A DNA stretch of 64,000 nt from Palsa-513 sp050010595. Its GTDB lineage: Bacteria > Actinomycetota > Thermoleophilia > Solirubrobacterales > Solirubrobacteraceae. The stretch spans positions 14,875-78,874 of the forward strand of contig JBEKKS010000012.1 of NCBI GenBank assembly GCA_050010595.1, written 5' to 3'. Below are positions 48,221-56,477 of the stretch, in pieces; within the stretch, counting starts at the first letter, position 1; each line of letters starts with the position of its first letter. The notes beneath the pieces were generated by a model. It saw nothing but the letters and a program-made list of their open reading frames with translations, was not told the origin of the DNA and made no database searches. A program made the position numbers and the translations under genes.

Positions 48221-49030
48221 GTGCGGGTCCCCAGCGTTCCAGGAGACTCCCCGGCTTCAGACGCGGGTGGGCACAGGCACGAGGTTGTCGAGCAATTCTC
48301 GGCGCAGGCGGCAGGGTTTGCGGCTGCCGCGCCGATTCGGGATGAGCGCGCGCTCGAGCTGCTTGTCGAGGCCTGTGGGGTTGGCCCGGAGGACCGTGTG
48401 TTGGACGTGGCCTGCGGGCCCGGGATCGTGGTCTGCGCGATTGCCGGGCTGGCGCGCGAAGCCGTCGGGATCGATGTGACGCCGGCGATGATCGAGGCGG
48501 CCCGCAAGCTCGCAACGGACCGCGGGATCGTGAACGTGGACTGGCGCGTGGGGGAGATCCCGCCGCTGCCGTGGGATGAGGCGTCCTTCGAGGTGGTCGT
48601 CTCGCGCTATGCATTCCACCATTTCGAGCAGCCGGCGGCGGTGCTCGCGGAGATGGTGCGCGTCTGCGTGCCGGGCGGGCGCGTCGTCGTCTGCGATGTC
48701 GCGCCCGCGGCGGACAAGGCCGCGGCGTTCAACGCAGTGGAGCGTCTGCGTGACAGCTCCCACGCGAATGCGCTGAGCGTCGAGCAGCTGCTCGGCCTGT
48801 TCGCGGGCGCAGGCCTCGACCAGGTGCGTGTAAGCGGCTACGGGTTGGCCGGCGACCTCGACTCGCTGCTCGCCCGCTCGTTTCCCGGTCCGGACGGGGA
48901 ACAGGAGGTTCGCCGTCGCTTCGAGGCATCACTCGCGGATGACAGCCTCGGCGTCGACGCGCGACGCGATGGTGAGCAGATCACCTACCGCTTTCCGATC
49001 GCGATCCTCGCCGCCGTCAAGGGCAACTAG
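48221..49030 (+). CDS. Class I SAM-dependent methyltransferase
   Basis: About 269 residues. SAM-binding motif I is DRVLDVACGPGIVVCAIAGL; GIDVTPAMIEAARKLA, NVDWRVGEIPPLPWDEASFE, SRYAFHHFEQPAAVLAEMVR and PGGRVVVCDVAP follow the UbiE-like layout. Substrate unknown. The GTG at 48221 is chosen because the conserved part begins soon after; TATCGT about 8 bp upstream would suit a leaderless transcript. An earlier start within the divergent ADH promoter region is unsupported. Confidence 0.88.
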   Translation: MRVPSVPGDSPASDAGGHRHEVVEQFSAQAAGFAAAAPIRDERALELLVEACGVGPEDRVLDVACGPGIVVCAIAGLAREAVGIDVTPAMIEAARKLATDRGIVNVDWRVGEIPPLPWDEASFEVVVSRYAFHHFEQPAAVLAEMVRVCVPGGRVVVCDVAPAADKAAAFNAVERLRDSSHANALSVEQLLGLFAGAGLDQVRVSGYGLAGDLDSLLARSFPGPDGEQEVRRRFEASLADDSLGVDARRDGEQITYRFPIAILAAVKGN

Positions 49031-49136
49031 ACTGGCGACGCAATGGACTGGTTTCGCCTCTTGTCTCGCTTCATGCGCATATTTCGCCGGCGTCGCGCGA
49101 CGCGCCGTCGCTGAGACCGCGCTGCGTCGAGCCCGC

Positions 49137-49607
49137 ATGGTGCGTCGCGCTGGGCTTGGTGCTGCTTGGATGGTCGTTCTCGTGCTCACCGGCTGTGGCG
49201 CCTCGACGCGCCCGCCGACGGCCCACTTCGCCGCGGTGGCGACGACCATCTGTTCCGACGCAGCTGAACAGCTCGCTGCCCTTCCCGCCCCATCGGGGAC
49301 GCTCGATGGGGCGGTCGCGCAAGCGAGTAGCGCGCTCGGGATCGTTCGATCCGAGCTTCGGCAGCTCGCTGCGCTGAACGCACCACCGTCACTCGCTGGA
49401 CGCTTCGCAAAGGCGCTAGCCGCGGGCCGTGCCCAGACTGCGACCGTCGCTCAGCTGCTGCGCGCGATTCGGGCCGGCGACGCCCGGGAGGTTGCGACGC
49501 TCGCATTGCGGGCCAAGGCCGTGGACGCCCGGGCGCGCGCGGCGATCGCTGCACTCGGGCTGCCGGCCTGCACCCGCGCGGCGGCGGCGCAACGGGGCGG
49601 CACCTGA
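49137..49607 (+). CDS. Putative lipoprotein, helical
   Basis: 156 residues from ATG 49137. RAGLGAAWMVVLVLTGCGAS is a lipoprotein signal with lipobox VLTGC. The mature part is helical and Ala-rich (ICSDAAEQLAALPAPSGTLD, IVRSELRQLAALNAPPSLAG) and has a Cys near each end (TTICSD, LPACTR) that could form a disulfide. It resembles small actinobacterial lipoproteins of unknown function. The frame is open further upstream but the lipobox fixes the start region. Confidence 0.72.
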   Translation: MVRRAGLGAAWMVVLVLTGCGASTRPPTAHFAAVATTICSDAAEQLAALPAPSGTLDGAVAQASSALGIVRSELRQLAALNAPPSLAGRFAKALAAGRAQTATVAQLLRAIRAGDAREVATLALRAKAVDARARAAIAALGLPACTRAAAAQRGGT

Positions 49608-49766
49608 GTGCCTAGGCCGGTAGCGCAGGTCGCTCGTCGGCTGCGCCCTCTGACTGTCGCGGATGCGCCATCGTCGTCCGGCTGCGTGGCTGCAACGCGA
49701 CGCCGGCCGTCGCCGTCGCCCGCTCGGTCAGCCCGCCCGACTTCGCGATCCCTACCGGCATCGGCG

Positions 49767-51659
49767 CTAAGCCTTGACCACCGCCGAGGTCTGCAGGACC
49801 TGGCCGCCGGCGCCGATCGCCTCGATCGCGACATATGGCCCGGAGGTCGGCGCGTCGATCGAGGTCTCGAAGCTCGCGGTCGGGTAATTCCCGACCGGGC
49901 TGAGCGCGTGCGCTGAGCTGCCTGCCAGCACGGTCCAGCTCGCGACATCGGTTGCTCCGTTCCAGCTGACGTAGAGCTGTGTCTTGCCGCCCGCCGGTGG
50001 GGAGGCGACGAGCGCGGGCGCGTACGAGGGTTGCGCGTTCCAGACGTAGCGGTAGCCGCGGAAGCTGGCGGTGGTGCCGGTCAGCGTCATGCTGAACGTG
50101 AGTGCACCGCCCAGCGTGAACTCGGACTCGATGCCGACCTGACCCCAGCTGACGAACCAGTCCCCGTTTGAAAGCTGCTGAACGGAGCCTTGGCTGTCAG
50201 CGAGCAGCGGATGGCCCGGATACCCGATCGCCTGGATCACGGTCACCTGCTTGGTCTGGGCGTTGACCAGTAGCCACAGGGCGCGAGACTGGTCTGCCTC
50301 CTGGGGCGCGTCTTCGTTGTCGAACATGCTCACCTCGTACTGGCCGGGCGAGGAATCGTTGACCACCTCGACATCGTGCTGCCAGGCGAACTTCGCGTTT
50401 GGGCCGAGCGTGAACGAGCCCTGATTCCCGCCGACCTGCCAGATGACCGCGCCGGTTGTCCCGTTCAAGAGGTAGAACGTCCAGGTGTTGCGGGAGGAGA
50501 TGAGGATGTCGCCGTTGCTCAGCGGGTCGATCGAATTGACGTGGAAGTAATCGAGGACACTCGTCGTCTGGCTCGCGTTCGGCACGGCTGTCTTGGTGTC
50601 GGCGAGCGGCACGTGTGCGAGCGCGTTCCACTGCCACATCACCAGACCCGTCTTGATGTCGATCTCCTGCACGACGCCGTCGTCGATGAGGCCGTGGGTC
50701 GGCCCGTGGATGCTCGCCAGGTCCCAGTGGATCGGCGCGTACGCGGTGATGAACGCGGTGCCCTGCGGCGTGATCTGAAAGTCGTGTAGATCGGCGTAGA
50801 GCCCGTTGCCGGCCCGCACCGTGGCGATCGGCGTGTAGTTGTCGCTGTAGATCTCGTCGACGCCCTGGCCGTGGAGCTCGATCGTGCGACCTTGCCACCA
50901 GGTCAAGACCGGTGAGCCCTCGTAGGTCTGCACGTTGAAGTCGAATGCCCGCGTTGGGTATGTGAGCGGGTGAAACCAGACGAGATGACCCGTCGGGGTG
51001 ACGATCATCGGTCCCGCGTCGCCGGGGCCGGAGTTCGGCGCGACGAAGATGTCGCCGAGCGAGGGGTCGGCGGCCTGAACGGTGACCGAGAGCGTCGGTG
51101 GGACGAGATCGGGTGCGGAGTGGAAGCGCAGGACATTCGTCGCGCTCGCCTTCACCGGAGGCGAAGGCGGGTAGACGGGAAGTGTGTACGGCTCGGCGAC
51201 CGTGAACTCTGTTCCCGCCTGCTCGCTCGCCGCACCGCTGACGATCACCGCGCTGACGGTCACGTGCTCGCCGACCACGAACGGCTTGGTCGGCAGGAAG
51301 CTCGCGCCCGTGCCGGTCGAGTAGTCCTCGAGCTTGCCGGTGTGCTTACCGCTGCGCGAGCCGACGACGCTGATGTCGTGGATGTCGCCGGCGGGTGCGC
51401 CGAGGAAGCTGATCTGCGTGCCCGGGTTCGCGTCCGGGGTTCCGGGCAGCGGCGAAACGGCCTCGGCTGGCAGTGTGACGGCACCCGTTGTGCCGGTCAG
51501 GCCGCTCGCACCGGATGGGGTCGCCGTGGCGGGAGCGGCCGCCACGCCGAGGGCCGCGAGAGCGCCCGCGAGCACTACGCCGCGGCGGAGCCTCGACGCG
51601 GGCCGCGGGAACTTGCGCGTCGTTGACGGGGACGGGATCTGTACCAGCAAGCTCAGCAT
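49767..51659 (-). CDS. Secreted arylsulfotransferase (ASST) family protein
   Basis: 630 residues from ATG 51659. LRRGVVLAGALAALGVAAAP is a signal peptide. After an N-terminal beta domain, the ASST beta-propeller is evident: DLHDFQITPQGTAFITAYAP, GVVQEIDIKTGLVMWQWNAL, YFHVNSIDPLSNGDILISSR, WQVGGNQGSFTLGPNAKFAW and QHDVEVV. The His residues in DLHDF, YFHVNS and WQHDVE lie where the family carries its active-site His. The C-terminus adds an Ig-like domain. Family members transfer sulfate between phenols; many actinobacterial versions are untested. Divergent from a TauE/SafE exporter gene. Confidence 0.88.
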   Translation of the reverse strand: MLSLLVQIPSPSTTRKFPRPASRLRRGVVLAGALAALGVAAAPATATPSGASGLTGTTGAVTLPAEAVSPLPGTPDANPGTQISFLGAPAGDIHDISVVGSRSGKHTGKLEDYSTGTGASFLPTKPFVVGEHVTVSAVIVSGAASEQAGTEFTVAEPYTLPVYPPSPPVKASATNVLRFHSAPDLVPPTLSVTVQAADPSLGDIFVAPNSGPGDAGPMIVTPTGHLVWFHPLTYPTRAFDFNVQTYEGSPVLTWWQGRTIELHGQGVDEIYSDNYTPIATVRAGNGLYADLHDFQITPQGTAFITAYAPIHWDLASIHGPTHGLIDDGVVQEIDIKTGLVMWQWNALAHVPLADTKTAVPNASQTTSVLDYFHVNSIDPLSNGDILISSRNTWTFYLLNGTTGAVIWQVGGNQGSFTLGPNAKFAWQHDVEVVNDSSPGQYEVSMFDNEDAPQEADQSRALWLLVNAQTKQVTVIQAIGYPGHPLLADSQGSVQQLSNGDWFVSWGQVGIESEFTLGGALTFSMTLTGTTASFRGYRYVWNAQPSYAPALVASPPAGGKTQLYVSWNGATDVASWTVLAGSSAHALSPVGNYPTASFETSIDAPTSGPYVAIEAIGAGGQVLQTSAVVKA

Positions 51660-51741
51660 CGACGATCCCCCGGAAGGCTCCCCCGGCGGCATCTTAGCGG
51701 GGCTGGAGGGCGGCTCGTCTAGGTTGTGCGGCACACGACCG

Positions 51742-52644
51742 ATGCATGTTGACCCCTACATAGTGCTTGGCAGTGCCGTCGTTGGCCTGCTCGTCGGCAT
51801 GACCGGCGCCGGCGGTGGCGCGCTGATGACGCCGATGCTGATCCTTCTGTTCGGGGTCACGCCCTCCACGGCGATATCGAGCGACCTCGTCGCGGCTGTC
51901 GTGATGCGCCCGTTCGGAGCTGCGGTGCACCTCCGCAAGGGGACCGTCAATCTCCGGCTCGTCGGCTGGATGGTGCTCGGCTCGGTCCCGATGGCCTTCC
52001 TCGGCGCTTACCTGCTGCACCTGCTTGGGAATTCGAAGACAGCGCAAAGCCACATCGAGACGGCGCTTGGAGCGGCGCTCCTGCTCGGTGCCTTCGCGAT
52101 GGTCCTGCGCTACCTGATCGACCGCCGCAGTGGCAATCAGCGCGACGCGTTGATCCACGAGATAGTGGCGCGCCCGCTCCCGACGATCGCGATCGGCATG
52201 CTCGGTGGCGTCATCGTCGGCCTCACCTCGGTCGGCTCGGGGTCGCTGATGATCGTGTTGCTGCTCTTCCTCTACCCCGGGCTCGGCGCCAGTCAGCTCG
52301 TCGGGACGGACCTGTCACAGGCCGTGCCGCTGACGCTTGCTGCGGCGCTCGGTGCCCTCACCTTCGGCCACGTGTCCTTCGGCGTGACAGCCTCGCTCGC
52401 CATCGGCAGCGTTCCCGCGGTGCTGATCGGCTCATTGATCTCCTCGAGCGCGCCCGATCGCTATGTCCGTCCGGCGATCGCCTTCGTGATCTTTGCCTCC
52501 GGCCTCAAGTACATCGGCCTCGGCACGACGACGCTCGGTTGGGTGCTGGTTGTGACGCTGCTGGTCGGCGTCGGGGCGTGGGTTTGGCTCGCACGCCCGA
52601 CGCCGGCAGCGGCGCCAGATTCCTCGCCTCCGGGCGGCGACTAA
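51742..52644 (+). CDS. TauE/SafE family sulfite/organosulfonate exporter
   Basis: 300 residues with about eight membrane helices in two inverted halves. Each half opens with the family Gly-rich motif: GSAVVGLLVGMTGAGGGALM and GMLGGVIVGLTSVGSGSLMI. The ATG at 51742 is preferred, as the earlier open frame is unconserved and runs through the divergent ASST signal peptide. Probably exports sulfite, sulfoacetate or a related anion. Divergent pairing with the arylsulfotransferase suggests a shared link to sulfur chemistry. Confidence 0.9.
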   Translation: MHVDPYIVLGSAVVGLLVGMTGAGGGALMTPMLILLFGVTPSTAISSDLVAAVVMRPFGAAVHLRKGTVNLRLVGWMVLGSVPMAFLGAYLLHLLGNSKTAQSHIETALGAALLLGAFAMVLRYLIDRRSGNQRDALIHEIVARPLPTIAIGMLGGVIVGLTSVGSGSLMIVLLLFLYPGLGASQLVGTDLSQAVPLTLAAALGALTFGHVSFGVTASLAIGSVPAVLIGSLISSSAPDRYVRPAIAFVIFASGLKYIGLGTTTLGWVLVVTLLVGVGAWVWLARPTPAAAPDSSPPGGD

Positions 52645-53601
52645 CTAGGTGCCGCCGCTGCCGTACCAGTCGCGCCAGATGAGCTTGTAGACGGGGATCC
52701 GGCGCGGGATATCGCGGACGCCGGGAATGAAGGGAAGCAGGATGAGGCCGACGCTCAGCACCGTCATGATCCCCATGACCAGAGCATCCGCGTTCGACGA
52801 GGTAGTGAATGGCGAGATCTGGTACCAGAACGTGTAGAGCCAGAGCCAGACCTGCCCGGGATAGCTGCCGGTCTCGTTCATCATGCCCCACTGCGTGCCC
52901 TGCAGGTGCTGGAAGGTCGCGCGGTCGGTGAGCGCGCCGCCGTCCTCCATGAACAGCAGCGGCTTGGTGTAATCGGTTTGGTAGAACTGCTTGCTGGTCA
53001 GCAGATCGCCGTCGAGCCCACCGCTCTGGGCATAGCCGAGCAGGGCGCTCATCATCGTGCCGACCGGCCCGTAGGCGCCCGAGGGAACGTGGAGTGCCGT
53101 GCCGCTCGTCGCGGCCTTCGAGAGGGCCTTCGCATACGCGTTGGCCCAGCCGGTCTGCGTCGCAGTGCTCGCCTTGACGTAGCTCGTGACGGTTGCCTGC
53201 AATGACGGATCGTTCGGTAGCGAACGCAGCGGCTCGATCACGAAGTCATAGGGCGCGTTGACTGGATGGCTCACGCCGAGCCACTGCTCGAGGTGGATGA
53301 ACCAGATCTGCTGGCCGGTCGAGGCGTGGTTGTAAGGCGGACCATATGTGGCGGTCTCGCTCGTACCGTCGAGCTCGCTCAGCGCCGTGGTGACGAAGTC
53401 TGCCGGCATCGAGCGCGACCAGCTCTGGATCGTCGTCGGTGGAAGATCGGGCGAGGAGAAGAGGATCGTGAGGACGATTGCAATCAGCGCGACCACGCCG
53501 GTGGCGACGCAGACCTCTTTGACGATGTCGTAGCTGCGGTACGGGCCGTCGTAGCTCTTCGCAGCCTCGTTGAGCTGCGCGTTTGTCAGCCGCCCGCTCA
53601 C
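52645..53601 (-). CDS. Membrane partner of split cytochrome b, subunit IV-like without PEWY
   Basis: 318 residues. One helix near residues 28-50 (EVCVATGVVALIAIVLTILF) is followed by SSPDLPPTTIQSWSRSMPAD, the start of an extracytoplasmic domain of about 200 residues containing ATYGPPYNH and IWFIHLEQWLG. Two more helices occur at the C-terminus (PGQVWLWLYTFWYQI and GIMTVLSVGLILLPFIPGVR). Position and the SSPDLPP segment suggest the C-terminal half of a bc-type cytochrome b, but the PEWY quinone-site motif is not present. Its ATG overlaps the cytochrome b stop (ATGA). Exact role unknown. Confidence 0.7.
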   Translation of the reverse strand: MSGRLTNAQLNEAAKSYDGPYRSYDIVKEVCVATGVVALIAIVLTILFSSPDLPPTTIQSWSRSMPADFVTTALSELDGTSETATYGPPYNHASTGQQIWFIHLEQWLGVSHPVNAPYDFVIEPLRSLPNDPSLQATVTSYVKASTATQTGWANAYAKALSKAATSGTALHVPSGAYGPVGTMMSALLGYAQSGGLDGDLLTSKQFYQTDYTKPLLFMEDGGALTDRATFQHLQGTQWGMMNETGSYPGQVWLWLYTFWYQISPFTTSSNADALVMGIMTVLSVGLILLPFIPGVRDIPRRIPVYKLIWRDWYGSGGT

Positions 53602-54221
53602 GGCTTCGTCGCGGTTGGAGCGACGCTGTCAGCCAAGGGAATCGGCGGCACGATCCCGTGTCGCCGGACGAGGAGCAGGTGAGCGGTGACGATCCCGACC
53701 ACTGCAAGCGGCAGCAGCAGTACGTGGTAGCCGTACATCTGGCCGAAGTTGAGCGGGTTGAAGAAGGCGCCGACGCCGAGCGAGTTGATGCCGTCCTTGC
53801 CCTGCGTCGCGATCCATTGCGAGTCGAAGTTCTGCTGCGAGAGGTAGCCCGTGAACGCGCACGGCACCGCGACGAGGAAGCAGACGGCGCCGCTCATCCA
53901 CACGCGGGAGCGGCCACCGCGCCAGGCGGCCATCCAGAACTTGCCCCATAGATGGCAGACCATGAAGAAGAAGAAGAGCTCGACCGCCCACAGGTGGATG
54001 CTGTTGAAGAAGTGCCCGATCGACTGGACGTGCCACCAGGTCGGTCCCTTGAGCGCGAGAATCGTGCCGGAGAGGATGATCGTGATGAGCGCCCCGATCG
54101 TGGCCGCACCGAACAGGTAGACGGCGGACGTCATGTAGGCCGGTTGCGAGTCGGGCAGCAGGCGCTCAGGCGGCAGCTCGCGCACGCCGAACTCGCGCAG
54201 GCGTGCGGTCCAGGAGCTCAC
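53598..54221 (-). CDS. Cytochrome b, N-terminal (diheme) half
   Basis: 207 residues from a GTG at 54221 overlapping the stop of the 57-aa gene (GTGA). Four helices with two heme-ligand His pairs: HLWAVELFFFFMVCH (13 residues between) and HVLLLPLAVVGIVTAH (14 between, as in b6-type proteins). SRVWMSGAVCFLVAVPCAFT and GYLSQQNFDSQWIATQG lie between. It carries electrons from menaquinol across the membrane. The C-terminal half is on the next gene; no Rieske protein or cytochrome c is in the window. Confidence 0.9.
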   Translation of the reverse strand: MSSWTARLREFGVRELPPERLLPDSQPAYMTSAVYLFGAATIGALITIILSGTILALKGPTWWHVQSIGHFFNSIHLWAVELFFFFMVCHLWGKFWMAAWRGGRSRVWMSGAVCFLVAVPCAFTGYLSQQNFDSQWIATQGKDGINSLGVGAFFNPLNFGQMYGYHVLLLPLAVVGIVTAHLLLVRRHGIVPPIPLADSVAPTATKP

Positions 54222-54391
54222 TTGTCTCTCCGTGGTCGCTTCGCGCCTGGCGCGCGCAGGAGCAGCGCGATCGCGAACACGACGAGCATCAGCACGATCA
54301 CCACGAGGTTCGGCACCGACATCAGGAAGAAGTGCCAGTGGACGTAGTGCGGCGTCCCGTTGAGGTTGATGATCGAAGCAGCAGCGTCCAC
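54218..54391 (-). CDS. 57-aa single-pass membrane protein of the cytochrome b module
   Basis: A short gene from GTG 54391: MDAAASIINLNGTPHYVHWH, then FFLMSVPNLVVIVLMLVVFA as a single membrane helix, and a basic C-terminus (GAKRPRRDK). AGGAT lies 8-9 nt before the start, and its stop overlaps the cytochrome b GTG by 4 nt. The overlap, the codon bias and the clear membrane topology support a real subunit. The two His in HYVHWH before the helix could bind a metal or heme, which is speculation. Confidence 0.75.
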   Translation of the reverse strand: MDAAASIINLNGTPHYVHWHFFLMSVPNLVVIVLMLVVFAIALLLRAPGAKRPRRDK

Positions 54392-54481
54392 GTTCGCAGG
54401 ATCCTAGGCGGAGCCTCGGACGCTGGTAGCGCGAAAAGACACAATCTTTATGGGTAGAAACTGCGGATACGGCGAGCGCTG

Positions 54482-55225
54482 CTAGCTGATGCGGAGTGTC
54501 ACGAGGCCTACCGCGAGCAGCACGATGCCCCCCGACAATGCGCGCAGGGCACCCTCGAGCGGCACGAGCAATGCTCCCGCCGTCAGCTCGATCCTGCTGC
54601 CGTCCTCGAGCACTTGGCTGCCGCTGAGGGCGCGCGTGCGGCGTCGCAAATCGCGTGCCGGCAGGCTCAGGCGGCGCTGGGCGACCGTCAGTAGTGCGCA
54701 TGCCGCGGCGACAAGCACGCCGGGCGCGCGGACCGTCAGCGACTCGAAGAAGTAGCCGGTGAACGCTGGGAACGCGCCCCAGGCGAGCGCGAAGGTCGTC
54801 GCGTTGTGAAAGCGGCCGCCGGCGAGCTCGAGGTTGTAGGCGGGAACGAGCACCGCGCCGATGACGATCAGCGGAACGATCAGCGGTGATACGCGGATTG
54901 CGGCTACCGCCCCGATGGCGATTGCGCCCGCGAGGGTGGTGGTGGCGAGCACGATCAGAGTTGTCTTGCTGAGCCTCGTTCCGAGAGGCCGTCCGTGCAG
55001 CTCGTCGAAGGCGTGGGCACTGATCCCGACCGCGAGCAAGAAGGCGGCGAGCACGGCTCCGAGGCGGTCGAGGTGAAATCGTGGTGCGACGGCGGCGCCG
55101 ATTGCGACGTAGCTGAGCAACCAGGCCGTGTAGGGCGGGTGTAGCAGCGTGACGAGGTCGCGCCAACCTCCACCCGTCAACGCGTAGAACGCTGGCCGCG
55201 GCGACTCAGGTTGATGACTGCTCAC
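54482..55225 (-). CDS. Polytopic membrane protein, UbiA-like
   Basis: 247 residues, GTG start at 55225 overlapping the UbiE-like stop by 20 nt. About seven hydrophobic helices. The loop ISAHAFDELHGRPLGTRLSK and the later PAYNLELAGGRFHNATTF sit where UbiA-superfamily prenyltransferases have their two Asp-rich motifs, but the NDxxD and DxxxD patterns are not preserved. Assignment is therefore tentative. Placement between a UbiE-like methyltransferase and a cytochrome b module hints at quinone metabolism. Confidence 0.6.
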   Translation of the reverse strand: MSSHQPESPRPAFYALTGGGWRDLVTLLHPPYTAWLLSYVAIGAAVAPRFHLDRLGAVLAAFLLAVGISAHAFDELHGRPLGTRLSKTTLIVLATTTLAGAIAIGAVAAIRVSPLIVPLIVIGAVLVPAYNLELAGGRFHNATTFALAWGAFPAFTGYFFESLTVRAPGVLVAAACALLTVAQRRLSLPARDLRRRTRALSGSQVLEDGSRIELTAGALLVPLEGALRALSGGIVLLAVGLVTLRIS

Positions 55226-55949
55226 CGCGCGTGCCCCACATGACGAGGCCGGCGCCGAAGCTTGGTCGGCGCACGCTCACCTCCGTGATCCCGCTGGCCC
55301 GCCAAAGTTCCACGAGATCCGGTGTGGTGGCGTAGAACTCCTCGATGTTAGGTCCGAGGAAGCGCCCGACCTCGAGCCAGGCGGGCGATACGAGCCGGCC
55401 GAGCAGCGGCAGCCCGTAGCGGGTGTGGATGCGCCACAGGAAGCGCGCCGGCCACGTGCCCGGCACCCCGAATTCGAGCATCGCGATCCGGCCGCCGGGC
55501 TTGACGACGCGCGCGAGCTCGAGCAGCGTGGCGTGCGGGTCATCGACGTAGCGCAGGAGATAGGTGAAGCTCAGCGCGTCGAACTCACCGTCCGCGAACG
55601 GCAGCCGCTCGGCTTGGCCGTGAACGAAACGCAGCCGTCTGGCGAGATCAGGGCGCTCGGCTAGTGCGCTGCGGGCCAGGCCAAGCATCGCCTCGCTCTG
55701 ATCCAGCCCGACTACATCGCACCCGCGCTGTGCGAGGGCGAACGCCACGAGTCCCGTGCCGGTTGCGACGTCGAGCACGCGCAGGCCCGGTTGCGGCGCG
55801 ATCGCGCGAACGAGCATCCGCCGCCAGCGAGGGTCCTGACCGAAGCTGAGCAGCGCTCCCATCGAGTGATAGCGGCTCGGCAGCCCGGCAAAGAGCTCGA
55901 GCGCATGACGCTTGCGCGAAGACTCCAGGCTGTCGGGTTCGGCCGCCAC
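55206..55949 (-). CDS. UbiE/MenG-type quinone methyltransferase
   Basis: 247 residues, GTG start at 55949. N-terminal LFAGLPSRYHSMGALLSFGQ is the UbiE family opening; SAM motif RVLDVATGTGLVAFALAQRG, then VGLDQSEAMLGLARSAL, FVHGQAERLPFADGEFDALS and SFTYLLRYVDDPHATLLELA. It probably methylates demethylmenaquinone or a related quinone. First gene of the unit with the UbiA-like gene and perhaps the cytochrome b module. Confidence 0.88.
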   Translation of the reverse strand: MAAEPDSLESSRKRHALELFAGLPSRYHSMGALLSFGQDPRWRRMLVRAIAPQPGLRVLDVATGTGLVAFALAQRGCDVVGLDQSEAMLGLARSALAERPDLARRLRFVHGQAERLPFADGEFDALSFTYLLRYVDDPHATLLELARVVKPGGRIAMLEFGVPGTWPARFLWRIHTRYGLPLLGRLVSPAWLEVGRFLGPNIEEFYATTPDLVELWRASGITEVSVRRPSFGAGLVMWGTRGEQSST

Positions 55950-56008
55950 GCAGGCAGCCTATGCGCGCACGCATCGGCATGCCCGAATGTCACTAGGCTG
56001 CCGCGTAT

Positions 56009-56431
56009 ATGCGCGCGGCGTACCGCTACCTCGTGGCCGTCCTGTTCGTCGCGATTCTTGTCCAGATCGGCCTCGCCGGCTACGGCGCGTTCGACGCGAT
56101 CCACGCCGCGGCTCACCACAAGGTGACGAAGAAGACGATCGAGAGCGGCTTCGACATCCATGGCGTGGTTGGTGTCGTGATCGTCGCGGCTCTGATCGTG
56201 CTGCTGCTCGTCGCGGTGCTGGGGCGCCTTGGCAAGCGCGAGCTGCGCGGCGCCGCGGCTCTTGCCGTGCTCGGCGTCATCCAGGCGCTGCTCGGCGTCG
56301 TCTCGACGAGCGTCCCGGCACTCGGATTCCTGCACGCGCTGAACGCACTCGCCCTGCTTGGCCTGGCAGGGTGGCTCTCCCACAAGACATGGCGCGAGCA
56401 GCGACGCCCGGACGCCGCACTGCCTGAATAG
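56009..56431 (+). CDS. DUF6220-like four-helix membrane protein
   Basis: 140 residues: AYRYLVAVLFVAILVQIGLA begins helix 1, then a His-containing loop (AIHAAAHHKVTKKTIESGFD), helix 2 (VVGVVIVAALIVLLLVAVLG), helix 3 (AALAVLGVIQALLGVVS) and helix 4 (LHALNALALLGLAGWLSH). His residues at helix ends (DIHG, FLHALNA) are in the DUF6220/cytochrome-b561-like pattern and might bind heme. Function unknown. Divergent from the UbiE-like gene. Confidence 0.75.
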   Translation: MRAAYRYLVAVLFVAILVQIGLAGYGAFDAIHAAAHHKVTKKTIESGFDIHGVVGVVIVAALIVLLLVAVLGRLGKRELRGAAALAVLGVIQALLGVVSTSVPALGFLHALNALALLGLAGWLSHKTWREQRRPDAALPE

Positions 56432-56477
56432 GGCGCCGACGCGCGTTGTCGCGTGGCTTCCTGCAACGATTCAGTAG

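Noticed and set aside
54222..55166. Upstream extension of the cytochrome b frame
   Set aside because: Arg-rich out-of-frame translation of the UbiA-like gene; the real protein begins at SSWTARLREFG.
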